Shown here in pieces: positions 52,756 to 64,000 of a stretch of 64,000 nt of DNA. Position numbers and translations under genes: made by a program. Below the pieces are notes generated by a model, which saw only the letters and a program-made list of their open reading frames with translations, ran no database searches and was not told where the DNA came from. Source of the stretch: Prorocentrum cordatum (taxonomy: Eukaryota > Sar > Dinophyceae > Prorocentrales > Prorocentraceae); the NCBI GenBank assembly GCA_963575745.1, contig CAUYUJ010014627.1, positions 596,530-660,529 of the forward strand, read 5' to 3'. The stretch's first letter is position 1. Each line of letters begins with the position of its first letter.

Positions 52756-53039
52756 ACCACTTTTTCGTATTTCGGCGGTGGACAAACCTCCCTTTAGTAA
52801 CCTTCCCTTAGCGAAAACGGCCTAGGACCGAAACCGACGGACAAGGACCCGCAAGAATGACGGCCGCGACGCCCTCTCGCGAACACCGACAACGGCCAAT
52901 TCCTCAATTGACGTGTCATGGTAGGAGGTCTATCAACCTCCGATATTTGATGCACGGGGGGCCCAGACCCCCCCGCGCCGTGAAGAAAGAGCACGCAAGG
53001 ATTTGGAACGTCCTCGGCCTGTTGAGGCCCTCATCGGGA

Positions 53040-53220
53040 AGAGCAGGAGGAGGAGGAGGAGGAGGAGGAGGAGGAGGAGGAGGAGGAGAAGGAGGAGGAG
53101 GAGAGGAGGAGGAGGAGGAGGGGGAGGAGGAGCAGGAGGAGGAGGAGGAGGAGAGAGGAGGAGGAGGAGGAGGAGGGGGAGGAGGAGCAGGAGGAGGAGG
53201 AAGGAGGAGCAGGAGGAGCC
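53040..53220. repeat. (GGA)n array; (CCT)n partner at 53310-53405
   Basis: GGA triplets with GCA variants. After 90 bp of unique sequence comes a CCT array, so the two form an imperfect inverted pair. Confidence 0.93.
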
Positions 53221-53469
53221 CCCGGGACCATCAGAAAAACTGCCTGGGGAGGGGCCCAGACCTGAGAGGGCTGCATCTGCAGAAAAATCACGAAGGGGCG
53301 GGGGTTCCTTCCTCCTCCCCCTCCTCTTCCTCCTCTTCCCCTCCTCCTCCTCCTCCTCCTCCCCTCCTCCTCCTCCTCCTCTCTCTCCCCCCCTCCTCCT
53401 CCTCCATTCACCGCCCCCCCCCCGGAGGTGTTAAGAGGTGCACCTTTCGGGCACCTCCTGGGCCCCAGG

Positions 53470-53690
53470 ATCGGACGGGCAGGCTCGTGTCCCGACGTCC
53501 CCCGGGCGTTGGCTCCCGACACCGCGTGGATCGTTCAGCCTTGAACGATGGGCGGCTTCTCGACCACCAGATCGTTCCATACTGGCCGATTCTGGGCCAC
53601 TGACGGCGTTCAACCCCCGAACGCCCGCGGTGTGGTCGCCGCCACGCCGGCACGAGGCGGACCGTCGCACTGCGCCCTGCGCAGCGCGAA
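53470..53690. mobile_element. Short inverted-repeat element (family 1, copy b)
   Basis: Aligns with 8403-8590: ACACCGCGTGGATCGTTCA, TTGAACGATGGGC, GATTCTGGGCC, GGCGTTCAACCCCCGAACGC, GCGGTGTGGTCGCCGC. Terminal repeats are more diverged than in copy a. Confidence 0.7.
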
Positions 53691-53785
53691 AGGGCGCCGG
53701 CGGGAGGGAGGCGGAGGTGTCTGCTGGGGTCTGCGCAGGCCACCTTGGGCTGTCGGGTCTTGTGCCTGGGTCGTCTGCACCAAAG

Positions 53786-54620
53786 CTACCCGCCAGTCGG
53801 GAGAAGACGGATCAAGGAGCTTGGGTCCGGGACCACCCAAAAATAACGAAGCACAGAAACAAGCACGTCGGTTCTTGAAGCAGACAGGCGCTTGGAGAGC
53901 GGATTGGGATCGGGAAATCCAAAAATACAGATTGCCAACGACCGGCGTGTAGCGAGGCAAAATAGAAGTCGCGCCGAGGAGAGCTTGCCCTCGCCCTCCA
54001 AAGTTGAAGCCAACGCATCGAGGTGCGCGGGCGGGGAAGCATCAAGCCAAGAGCCCAGTGCGCCTGTCAACGTTGAAAAGGCCGCTCAATGAAAGAGCAT
54101 CCAAATGCACCTCGCAACTTTGCAGAGGCTGCTCAGCAACGACGCATCGTCAAAAGCCACCAGGCGGCGTCGCGCGAATTGCGACCAGACTTGTGGCTTC
54201 TTGGTCAACGAACTCCGCGTATGGCCCTCGCGCCGCCCACTGGAGAAGGCAATCTCGGCGACCTCGGCCGCGACGCGCGAAGCGTGGCTATCTTCCCGCG
54301 CGTGGGGGTGGCCGACAGAGGCTTCCCAGCTGGCTCGGAAGGACTCCGAAGCCACAGAGAGCTGTCTCGAACGGCCGGAGGGCTTCTGAGAAGCCCCGCC
54401 ACCTTCAGAGAAGGCCTGCCCCCCCTCACTTCCCCGCTCGGCGCACCGCCGAGTCTTGTTCGATGCCGACTACACCACGACGGAGGACAGGATCAGGACG
54501 GGCGGCAGGACTGAGCAAGTGGCCCATGCAGCGTCGGGTCCGCTGGGGAGAGGCTGTTCAACCGGTCTTCGACGGCAGACATGGCGCCCTCCAGGGCTTT
54601 CAGCCTTCGGCGGCGGGGCT
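53786..54620 (-). pseudogene. Degraded ORF, unknown
   Basis: Minus-strand text keeps protein character over 800 bp despite one frameshift (about 54.49 kb) and one in-frame TGA (about 54.09 kb). It reads RRLKALEGAMSAVEDRLNSL, then FRASWEASVGHPHAREDSHA, SRVAAEVAEIAFSSGRREGH, LTKKPQVWSQFARRRLVAFD, DASLLSSLCKVARCIWMLFH, stop, STLTGALGSWLDASPPAHLD, ALASTLEGEGKLSSARLLFC. Helical start and overall layout suggest an ORF1 or gag-type protein, but no domain is recognised. Confidence 0.4.
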
Positions 54621-55570
54621 TGGACTCTCACGGGGAGAAGATCAAGGGGCCCAAGGACACACAAATAGATACACACAAATCCCAGGATTCTCCATATTTT
54701 CCTATATTTTCTGGGTTTTCGTCTTCCCCCCACTTCCCATATTTTTCCATATTTTCCTGGGAGTCGACGATTAATTGTGTCTGTGTGTTTCGTTCCCCTC
54801 CTGAGAAGAGTGAGGGAAAAGGAAGACGGGGAGAATTCCGAGGAAAGGGAGAGGGAGAGAGAAAGCTTTACCAGCGACACACGCTGCTGGTGGTAGCCCG
54901 TGCCAGCATGTTGCTCCTTGGTTGTTGTCCGAAGTCATGGTGCCTGTTCAGCGGTGACGCGCTGGTCGGTTCCCCGTGGTGGCGTGTCATTGGTACTGTT
55001 TCTGCTCCCCGGTTCGACTACACGCAAGAGTGGCCCTGGGCAAAGAGTGACCTCTGATGCGCGGCCTTTTGGAGACAGCGGGGGACCAAGCACGAGCGCG
55101 CAAGACGCTGCTGCCGCATCGCGCTCGGCGATCGGGGGACCCCATGGGGCCCGCACCAAAGGTCACTCTGGCGAAAGGTCACTCTTACGTGTAGTCGACC
55201 GATGTGTTCCACTGAACGGACTGTGCGCTGACACTGCGCGCCGCACCTTGAGCTGGCCACGCGCCCCTGCGTCCAGTGCTGCCACCGTATCGGCGCAAGA
55301 GACAGCGCCGCGGCCGACACGCGTCGAGTAGGGCATCGACTACGGAATTACTTCTCCTTTCAAAGAAGAGAATAAACTCTACCCCCCCTGGCGTTATCGG
55401 TCCCCCATTTCGGGTATGTAAATCATAGATGATTCTGACCACATGTCCATCCTTAATACGAATTTACACTATCCCCGGGGGGCTGGTATCGACCCCCCTG
55501 AGGTTCCCTTGTAAAAAAATACGCGGGGACATCTTTTGTTCTAACATAACACTTTTCATGAATCCCTTGC
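54621..55570. other. No gene recognised
   Basis: Contains ACACACAAAT and TTTCCATATTTTCC words that are partly inverted about 54725 (54658-54790). Nothing coding is supported. Confidence 0.5.
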
Positions 55571-55572
55571 AA

Positions 55573-56030
55573 AGAACGGGACGAAGTGCACACGCGCGCG
55601 CCGTCGCGCGCGCATGCCAGAATCCTCCAAAAACCTTCGGTGTCGGAAGGATGTCGCAATCGAGTTTCAAAAAAAACATACAAAAACGCGGGGCTTCGCA
55701 ACACTGATTTGCTAAAAAAGTTCACGCGCGAGCTCTCGCGAAATCTTAAAGAAACCACAGGTTTTTCAAGATTTTCACAAAATGCTACCAAACGGGCTTC
55801 GCGCGCGCGCATGTCGAAATCTGTCGAACGCCCTTGCGCGTGTGCCGTCGCGGGAATCCTCTGCAAAAAATGGGACGAAGTGCAGACGCGCGCGTCGTCG
55901 CGCGCGTACGCCGAAATCCTTCAAAACCCATCGGCTTCGGAAGGATTTCAATATCGGGTGCCCAAGAAACCTACAAAAACACAAGGTTTCGCAACACGGA
56001 TTCTCAACAAAAGCGTGCGCGCGCGCTCTT
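55573..56030 (+). repeat. ~292-bp repeat with CG-alternating core, two copies
   Basis: GGGACGAAGTGCACACGCGC at about 55579 and GGGACGAAGTGCAGACGCGC at about 55871 head similar blocks (CGCGCGCATGCC, AAATCCT, TTCGGAAGGAT). A third, interrupted copy is at 63.37-63.72 kb. The alternating purine-pyrimidine CGCGCG core is Z-DNA prone. Confidence 0.8.
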
Positions 56031-56035
56031 GCGAC

Positions 56036-56744
<709 letters not shown>

Positions 56745-56827
56745 GCACTGCACTGCACTGGTGTGGCCACGCATGTCAATGCCACGCGAGCCTAAACTAG
56801 CATACAACAGAAACGAACTAAGGAGAC

Positions 56828-57490
56828 TTAGAAATGCCCCGAAGAGTCCGAATCCTCAGCGCTGGTCGGCCCGCTCGCTTTGCGACGCGACGCCTCCAAA
56901 CGCTGGGTACGGGTCGCCCATGCTTCTGCCATCTCTTGGGTCAGCCCAAACCTGGCGAGAAGCTCCAAGCGCCCCCACGAACAACCACCGACCCCAGCCT
57001 GGAGCTCGCCGTCTTGGGCCCCCCGAGAGACGAGACTCGGCGCCCTGCGGGAAGCCAGACAAGCCAAGTCTTGTCCAGTGGCTTCCGCAGTGGGTCCGAT
57101 TCTACACCCCGCGTACTGCGGGGCCCAGCCAGGAAACTGCCCATTTGCCGCCCTGTTCCGCTGCCTCTTCATGGCCGGCGTCGGATCGCGGCAGGGCTGT
57201 ATTAAGCTCTGTACACCTCCCCTAGCGTATCCCCCACAAGACGTGCAGATAGCCACTCTGCTCCCCGTCAACACCGGCTGACCGTCAGCCTGGTACACAG
57301 AGGCCATCTTGATACAATGCCCATGGAGCTGCACAAGCAGCTCGAGCTCAGGGTCCGCTTGGGGCGACTCGGCTGAGAACAAAACCGATCCATGCCGACC
57401 GAAGCTGCAGAGGATCTTAAATCCAGATTTTGAGCAGGAGGAGGCTTGGGGGGAGGAGCGTACGGAGGGATCTGATCGGCATCCAGCCAA
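56828..57490 (-). pseudogene. LINE C-terminal domain
   Basis: The frame reads DPELELLVQLHGHCIKMASV, VLTGSRVAICTSCGGYARGG, QPCRDPTPAMKRQRNRAANG and RLELLARFGLTQEMAEAWAT, ending GPTSAEDSDSSGHF. It overlaps the end of the RT/RNase H frame in another phase, so a frameshift at about 57.45 kb separates it. CTSCGGYARGG is a likely zinc-binding pair of a type seen after RNase H in such LINEs. Confidence 0.55.
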
Positions 57491-59988
57491 CCCCTATCGA
57501 CCCTCAAGATTTCCTGCTGCGCCGCCCACCTACCAGCCTCGACTGTCAGCACGTGCAGCCCTGCCAAATCTCTGGCAGCAGCAGCCGTAGACGGATGACA
57601 TCCCGCCCCCTGCTTCGCAAACGAATCGGCCGACTCATTCGCGGAACGGTCCCAGGCCGTGGTACGGCCTGCTTCTACATCGGTTTGCGTGCAATGTGCT
57701 TTCGTCTTGTGCGCACGCAGCATGCCGTCATCGTCAAAAACGTGCCACACGCGTTGCCACAAATGCGCGTTCGAGCACTGCGACGAAACCGAAAAAACAG
57801 GATCACTCAAGCACTGTATGGTACAATCGACATAAACTTCTACAGGCCCGAAGGCGCAAGAAGTAAGCATGAAAATCGCATAGTCTTCAGCGTCGTGCGA
57901 AGATTGCTGCGGACAGATATCTGCGGGGACCGCCCCATAACCAGCAGAAATCGTACGACCAAAACGGTCGACCATCACCAGCGCCCAACCCGCCCTCCTA
58001 AGAACCGGAATCTCCGGGTGAAATGCGCTCCCATCCGAAAAAATGACGCCGGTCATCCAGCCGGCCGCCGGTCGATTAACCCAGTGTATGCCAGCATCAG
58101 TGGACAGCAAAGGCTTCGGAGGCAAATCACGGGGATCAGGAAAAATACCACATGCAAAATTGGTTAAAACCTGTCCTAAATCATGCGCGGTTCGAGCCGT
58201 CCGCAAAAGCAGATCGGAACAATAGTGCCTGCGATCGGGCGCCCACGCGGCGCACCGGAACCTGCGATGAAAAAGCGTGCCCTTCTCTTCACCGCATAGC
58301 CAGCAGATGTTGGAGTTCGCCAGCCGGTGCTGGTGCAAGCGATCCTGCGCCCAGACCTCCATCGACACGAGCCCACGCAAAGTGTGCATGTGTCGCTCCG
58401 TCCACCCCTCCGAAGGCTTCCTATCCAAGAGCGCGCGGAGAGGCTCCCAGAAAATGGGCCGCAACCATGACGAGGAGGAGCTCCTCGTAGACAGCGCCTT
58501 CACGTCGGAGGTGTCGAGGGCAGCCTGCCTCGCAAGCTCACGAACCTGGATCGGCAAAATCTGCAGAAAATCGATGTCCAGGCCCATGGCGGTGCGAACC
58601 AATCGACACGACAAGGGCCACCAGCCGAGGTACTGGAAGGTCAGGGCGACAACGTGCGCGGGCGACGTGGCGTGAACCCACGGTTTCCTGGAGGCTCCTA
58701 GTTGGTCGGATGCCGCCGCGAAAGTCTGCTGAAGCACTGACAATTTGGGGACCCCCTCCCAAACCGCCCTAGCCCATTGGAAAACCACACTCGACGGGTA
58801 AATGGGGAGCGGGTCCACCCCCCGACCCTCCTTGGACGACCGGAATTTCAGCCCGAGGGCTGTGCTCCCCTTGTCCTTGTACAGGGACCGGACGGCTGCC
58901 AGCCGCAGACAATGAAGCTGGCGAGGCGCGATGCCCACCACGGCCGCCCCCCAGAGCGCGCCCGACTGCGGCCCAGCACGATGGACGTGAACGACCGAGG
59001 CCCCCGCTTTCCTGAGTCGCCGTAGGCGGCGCGCCTGCTTGAGGCACTTGCGCACGCGTTTGTTGGCCGTGGCAGTGCGGCGCAACCTAGTGGCGACAAC
59101 GTCGCAACCTAAGGAGCGGGCTGAAGCTTTCGGCGAAACACGGTGTCTGGCCCACCGCGAGCGCAGCATGTCCGACAGCTCCGCGCACGACGCCAAGAAG
59201 AATGACTTCCCCTCCGATAAGACGAGCTCCAGTCGCCGAAAACCGGAAATCAGCTTGTCCCCAACTTGGCCCAAATGCTCGTGTACGTGCTTCACCGTCC
59301 CTAGCCCCTGCGCCGAAACATCATGGATCACGTTGCGAATGTAAACGGAAGGATGCGCCGCAGAAATATCCGAAAACAAGCGCCACAACAGAACCTTCAC
59401 AAGCGCTGTCGCAAGTGAGCATCCGGCCAAAATGGTCCCATGCGCACAGAATATGTTCCCAATTACGCTCTGAAAACAAATTGCCCTCGCGCCGGAGTAC
59501 AACCCGCAAGCCGCTCGCAGGAGCCGCAACTTGAAGCCCATCGCCGCGCCTTCTCGCATAAGCACGCCGTGCGAAACACGCTCATAACATTTATTCAAAT
59601 CCGTAAACAAAGAACCGCCTTCCATCGACGAAAGAGAACTAGAATAAGTGAGTAAGTTGTGACGCCATCCTGCACGTTCGCACTCCCTGTCCTTCGTGCC
59701 CCAGCAGAAGCTCGACTTGTGCATCCGTTCCCACTCGATGGCCTGCCGTTGTCTCATCCTCGCCAAGACCCGCAAAAGAGAACATATATGAGCTATTGGA
59801 CGTAGCCCCCCATCAGGTTTACCTATGAACACGATCAGCGTCGCCCACCTCAATGGTAAAATGGGGGACTCCTCCCAAATCATAAGCACATCAATTAGAC
59901 GCACAAGGTAGGAGTCGTCCAACAACAACCACGAGCGAGGGTTAACGCAATCGCAGCCCAATCCAAGATTGTGTCGAAAACGTCCCAA
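57268..59988 (-). pseudogene. LINE reverse transcriptase and RNase H
   Basis: 906 codons. RT motif 1 is LIVFIGKPDGGLRPIA (residues 51-66), motif A FTDLNKCYERVSH (128-140), motif B AGCSLATALVK (188-198). Motif C reads NVIHDVSAQG (219-228), where the first catalytic Asp is His. A Cys/His motif CWLCGEEKGTLFHRRFRC is at 562-579. RNase H spans about 648-795 with FSDGSAF, HDAEDYAI, EVYVDCTIQC and WDRSANESADSFAKQGA. The frame is long and open, so decay is recent or the stretch escaped indels. Lack of the D-D pair argues against RT activity. Confidence 0.8.
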
Positions 59989-60494
59989 GGCCCACTTAAG
60001 TAGAGGCAGCTCCGGCCGGTCCAGGATGGCCCCCGACGCCTGGATGCCAGCTGGGAAATCGAAGACTTAGCATCCAGCCAATAAGCCTCCCACTCCTTCT
60101 GCAGAGCTGCTACTGCTACATCTCCTTGAAGCGGATACCCGGATTTCCCCAGCGGTCCAACCACGGGCACAGAGTCACGTGCATACGCATGGGCTGCGGC
60201 ACCACCGTTCGAAACAGCGTTCTTGGCCCACCGAGTCCATCGCCTCCACGCGTCCAAAAACTCTGTTCCCCCAGCAATCGCAACTTGATGCACAAATGCC
60301 AGCGTCAGCCCAGCCTCTTGGAACTCCGACCCCAATGCGTCATCTGACAGCGTCCCCAAGGCATCGACGAGCCGCAACACCTCGGCAGGCGCCCCGCTCT
60401 CTCGGCGCGAGCCGTCCGTCGGGACCGCCCGACACAAATCTTCACCATCTACGCCTAAACGTAAGCCTCCAGCCGCAAGCCACGCGGACTTCAC
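59895..60494 (-). pseudogene. LINE linker between endonuclease and RT
   Basis: Reads LRLVDALGTLSDDALGSEFQ, VAIAGGTEFLDAWRRWTRWA, SVPVVGPLGKSGYPLQGDVA and VAALQKEWEAYWLDA. It passes into the RT frame through an indel at about 59.95-60.05 kb. Confidence 0.55.
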
Positions 60495-61162
60495 CCTAGA
60501 TTGTTAGATAACGTAGAATACAGTTGTCGCCAAGCCCGGGACTGCGCCGTACAATGTGCATCCCACTGCCTCCGAATCGTCTCCGAGAGAGGGACCGTCC
60601 GTGTCGCAAGCCCCCTGCTCCTCCCGACGTACTGCTGCTGTCCCCTTCCTACGATATCAAATTGCCAGCAAAGCTCCAACTCCATGTTCGTCAGCCACTC
60701 CCCCCAAACATCCTCCAGGCCTAGCTGAAATGGAACTTCACCTGCCTCCCAACCCCAATCTACACGCAGTGGTTGCCGGTGGCAACCAATGTTCGGAGAA
60801 GTCGGAAAAGGCTTCCAACGCGCCCGTACCTGAACAGGAAGATCCATGCTAACGCCTTTGAGGACTAACTCAACGGGAGAATGTGGGGAAACTGGCGCCT
60901 CCGATAATACCCTGACGCTCTCCACACACGTGTCCAGCCCACGACTCACCAGGAAAAAGTCGATCACCCGCGGAGGCCCGTTCGAAGGGTGGCAAGTCGG
61001 CTCCCTGGTCGCTACCACTGCGGCCCCCGTACCTGTACACCAATGCGCTAAGCCAGGATCGCCGGCAGCCATATTGAATTCCCTGTGATAATCCACGGAA
61101 CGTCGAGGTGTTGCACAAAGGACCCCAGCTTCCGCAACAACGCCAAATTGTTCCTGGTGCAC
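60491..61162 (-). pseudogene. LINE endonuclease, C-terminal half
   Basis: Contains EFNMAAGDPGLAHWC, RVIDFFLVSRGLDTCVESVR and SEAPVSPHSPVELVLKGVSM. These are the D-F-F-L-V-S and S-x-H-S-P-V signatures of the APE fold. Its first residues overlap the upstream frame at the GDFN active-site motif, which is broken by the frame change. Confidence 0.65.
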
Positions 61163-61422
61163 TCCTCCCCGTCGTAGCCATAAAGTGAAATAACAATGAT
61201 CCCACGTGGAACGACAGCAAGCGCACGGGTGGCAACAACACGCCCAGGAAATCCACGGCCTAAATATTCACGGAGATTGGGCACAGCACGCTGGTTCACG
61301 TAAGCGGCCGATCCCACCAAGACGCCTGAACTCACTGCGCACACATGGTCCCCAGTGCGGACACCTGGAACAAGGCGAGCAGCAACTCCACGTTGACGGA
61401 ACCAGGCCTCAGCTGACTGCAC
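61048..61422 (-). pseudogene. LINE endonuclease, N-terminal half
   Basis: Reads VRTGDHVCAVSSGVLVGSAA, GRVVATRALAVVPRGIIVIS, LYGYDGEECTRNNLALLRKL and GSFVQHLDVPWIITG, the beta strands leading to G-D-F-N of an APE endonuclease. The frame then runs out. Confidence 0.6.
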
Positions 61423-61423
61423 C

Positions 61424-61492
61424 TCCTCCTCCTCCTCCTCCTCCTCCGCCTCCTCCTCCTCCTCCTCCTCCTCCTCCTCCTCCTGCTCCTGT

Positions 61493-61525
<33 letters not shown>

Positions 61526-61645
61526 GGCTCCTCCTCCTCCTCCTAATCCTCCTCCTCCTCCTCCTCCGCCTCCTCCTCCTCCTCCTCCTCCTCCGCCTCC
61601 TCCTCCTCCTCCTTTTTCTCCCTCCTCCTCCCTCCTCCCCCTCCC
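61424..61645. repeat. (CCT)n array with CTGCTC/GTTCCTG variants
   Basis: CCT triplets with a (TGCTCC)n hexamer patch at 61486-61535. Confidence 0.95.
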
Positions 61646-62280
61646 TGGGGCCGCTGGCGGTACGCGTACGCACCCGCTGGGACCTACATTGCGGCCACCC
61701 TGTGGGAGAGCGGTGCGTGTAATGCGCGGGCTTTCCTGGGCTCACAATCGGCACTCGGCAAAATGCGGACGCGCCTGACTTGGCCTGAACCTGATCCAGT
61801 TTCCGGAACCATCGCCAGGAGCACCGAGATCCCTGACGCCGGTCCTTTGCTCGAGTCTCTCGTCCTCCACCAGAAATTACAACAGTAAGGCCAGCGCGCT
61901 CCCCATCCCCATTCATCATCCGAACATGTCTGATTCGTGGAAAAATGTCTTGATTGATGACTCGATCGATTCATTGGTTCGTTGATCGATTGATCAGCTG
62001 CGTGTGTACATTGGCGTCAAACTTTCGGTGCGCCCCCCATTGCCGCGCGGCGGCTTCCGCGCTAAGGGGGTCCCCCTGAAATCCGACCTCGCGAACAAAG
62101 TGGAACAACGTGCAAAAGAAAATCCTGGGACCCCAGACCCCAATTTTCTGTGGCATACTTCTCCAACTGGATCGATCCGTGAGGCCCCCGCACCCGAACT
62201 CTGGGCGAAGAGGCCCCAGTGTGAAAAACCTGCGGCGCACAGACCTCAGGGCTCCCCCGCCTTTCTCCGAAGAAAAAAAA
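61646..62280. other. No gene recognised
   Basis: Minus-strand frames at 61.7-61.9 kb (for example FRKLDQVQAKSGASAFCR) could be remnants of the LINE 5' region but lack any motif. TTGATTGATGACTCGATCGA words lie at 61950-61995. Confidence 0.4.
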
Positions 62281-62283
62281 GCT

Positions 62284-62432
62284 GCATAAACAGACACTTT
62301 CGGAGAACCGCGCAGCCTTCGTAGGTCGGCGCTGGGCAGCCCCAGGCCAACGCACTTCGCGCACCAGGGAGGGGGGGGTCCAGCTCCGACCGAAAACAGC
62401 CGCGCGGACCTCCAAATAAACATCTTCATGCC
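62284..62432. mobile_element. Short inverted-repeat element (family 2, copy c)
   Basis: GCATAAACAGACACTTTCGG and GTAGGTCGGCGCTGGG on the left match the complement of the right end (AGCTCCGACC to TTCATGCC). An internal G-tract followed by TCCAG is as in copy a. 149 bp. Confidence 0.7.
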
Positions 62433-62749
62433 GCTTTGAGCTCTTCTACTCTCAGCTGGCAACTGGCCACTGCGGATCAGCGGGCCCGTCAGCTGGCGGC
62501 GGCACCTCAGATGGTCCTAAATGACACCTCCGCGCCCGACGGCGGCACCCGCGGGAATCGCTCACATGGTTACGTAATAACCGACACATGACAAACAGCA
62601 TGACTGCCCATGTTGGACACAAGTTGGCAACTCTCTGTCGCTGTGTGATCCCCCAGACAGTGCTTGCACTCAGGAGGTTCTCCCTCTCTTCTGAACCTCC
62701 CTTCAGAAGCAAATGTGCCCTGGTGCCGCTTCCACCCCCTGCGTGGCCG

Positions 62750-63065
62750 CCAGACGCAGCCCGTCACCGCCGCCGCCGCTAGGCCCCAGCGCCGCCCCGG
62801 CCAGCTTGTAGTCGCCCGTCGCCGCCCGTCGCGGCCGTCGCCGCTGGGCGTTGGTGGCGGTCCGACTGGCTCGTCACCGCCCGTCGCCGCGTTGCACTCG
62901 CGTTGCATTACACTGCCTCGCATTGTTTTGCATTGCTTCGCGCTGCTTCGAATTGCTCTGCAATGCTTTGCGTTTCTTTGTAGTGCGTTGCATTGTGCTG
63001 CATTGCGTTTGCGCTGGTTTGCAATGATTTGCTAAGCATTGCATTGATGTTGATGTGCGTTTGCT
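62750..63065 (-). repeat. Inverted relative of the 39.2-39.5 kb repeat: GTCGCC block plus TTGCN pentamers
   Basis: CCGCCCGTCGCCGCG words at 62815-62890 are followed by loose CATTGCTTTGC/TTGCGTTG pentamers to 63060, i.e. the complement of the block order at 39.18-39.46 kb. Confidence 0.7.
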
Positions 63066-63369
63066 GCGCATTGTGTTCCAATACATCGACTGCACTACAT
63101 GGGTTGCACCATCTAGTTTGTACCACATCGATTGCACCACACTGGTTCTCGGCTCTTTAAATTTATCTGCCACCACCACCACCCCAGGATTATCCCCCCG
63201 TTTCTGGTGGATTGCAAGGTACATGCGATGTTGCCTCATCGTCCGTCCGAAGTATGAACTCATACCATCCCAACCAAGTCAGGATTGACCCCCTTTCCAC
63301 CATCCTTCGCAAAACATTATGCACGCGCACGCGTTTATCAAAAACCACGAGTTGTTAATGATCCCGTGC

Positions 63370-63730
63370 ACAAAATGGGAGGAAGTGCGTGCGCGCGCGT
63401 CGTCGCGCGCGCATGCCACGATTCTTTTGAAAGAATCAGATGGGCTTCAAAACCTAAAATGCCAGAAACACACACACATATATATATATACAAACATAAA
63501 AACATACATACACACAGACATACATACATACATACATACATACATACATACATACATGCATACATACATGTACGTGTACATATACCTATACACATACACA
63601 TTAAAATATAAATTAAGATTTAAGCGTGTCTGCGAAGCCTTGAAAAAAAACACCAGTTTTCAACATGTTCATCAGATTGGACCAAGCGGGTCTATCGCGC
63701 GAGAATGTCGACATCACTTGAACGCCATTG
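63370..63730 (+). repeat. Third copy of the CG-core repeat interrupted by CATA/CA microsatellite
   Basis: GAAGTGCGTGCGCGCGCGTC at about 63384 and GAATGTCGACATCACTTGAA at about 63702 match the unit at 55.58-55.85 kb. Between them lies a CA/TA/(CATA)n block at 63470-63600 that is absent from the other copies. Confidence 0.75.
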
Positions 63731-64000
63731 CGCGGGTGCTGTGGGGGGCACGATACCTATCAAATAATACCAGGCATGCCGTTCGCGCGTCGGCCGCACG
63801 CGCATGCCGAACTCGTTCCAGAACCTTCATCACCGACGCGATGACACCAGCGTCGTCATCGGCGTGATCAGCATTGGCGCCGTCATTGGCCTTGCCGTCG
63901 TCATCGTCATCATCGTCACCATTATCGCTACGATCATCATAGTGTGTACGTTGTCGACGTCGCCATGATACCGCGCCCGCCCAAGTCACCGACTCACACT
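63731..64000. other. No gene recognised
   Basis: Contains a TCATCGTCATCATCGTC-like patch at 63840-63940. Nothing else is supported. Confidence 0.5.

Overview
The window looks like nuclear DNA of a dinoflagellate, most likely a GC-rich, large-genome lineage such as Prorocentrum; the species is inferred and was not tested. The evidence is as follows. Coding exons are short to medium in length and almost all recognisable ones lie on the minus strand. Introns use GT, GC and GA donors with AG|G acceptors. Introns and intergenic DNA are packed with CCT/AGG triplet arrays. The retroelements are of types common in dinoflagellates: a DIRS-like RT/RNase H/tyrosine-recombinase element and an APE-type LINE with RNase H. 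A 100-base N run at 56401-56500 marks a scaffold gap. No rRNA, tRNA, CRISPR or bacterial-type operon signal was seen. Many long open frames in this window are shadows of real exons or translations of triplet repeats.

Region by region. At 1-3.2 kb there is no firm gene, only triplet and GA repeats and a duplicated short exon-like block. At 3.6-8.3 kb, minus strand, lies gene A: five exons whose phases all join, encoding about 1,170 residues of an unrecognised protein. At 8.9-12.85 kb, minus strand, lies gene B: four exons whose phases all join, encoding an ASCH-like domain, a long Ala/Pro/Gly linker and a C5-cytosine DNA methyltransferase with motifs I, IV, VI, VIII, IX and X in canonical order. 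Two further exons at 14.08-14.59 kb belong to this or a neighbouring gene. At 14.9-19.9 kb lie repeat arrays: a palindromic 41-bp minisatellite with a nine-unit higher-order repeat, a tripled 95-bp hairpin unit, a large GGA array and a tripled exon-edge plus intron unit. At 19.94-27.16 kb, minus strand, lies gene C: seven phase-compatible exons, about 1,490 residues, unknown protein, ending in a Cys/His zinc-binding-like motif.

From 28 to 43.9 kb the DNA is mostly non-coding. It holds several tandem repeats (65-bp, 8-bp GATCAGCC, CTATAGGG-like, about 333-bp), short inverted-repeat elements, SINE-like dispersed repeats, and a degraded retroelement with a possible retroviral-type aspartic protease (32.6-38 kb). 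At 43.99-48.85 kb is a DIRS-like retroelement on the minus strand with gag-like, RT/RNase H and recombinase N-terminal parts, broken by frameshifts and lacking the recombinase catalytic core. A 14-bp minisatellite follows at 49.0-49.7 kb. The stretch 50-55.5 kb has inverted-repeat elements, GGA arrays and one degraded minus-strand ORF. At 56.5-61.4 kb is a degraded LINE on the minus strand whose 3' end runs into an ATC/GAT microsatellite and the gap. The end of the window (61.4-64 kb) has CCT arrays, inverted-repeat elements and CA/CATA repeats.

The most notable content is the ASCH-methyltransferase gene. Genes A, B and C are co-oriented, consistent with the unidirectional gene blocks of dinoflagellates. 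Whether they are separate genes or one transcription unit cannot be settled from sequence alone.
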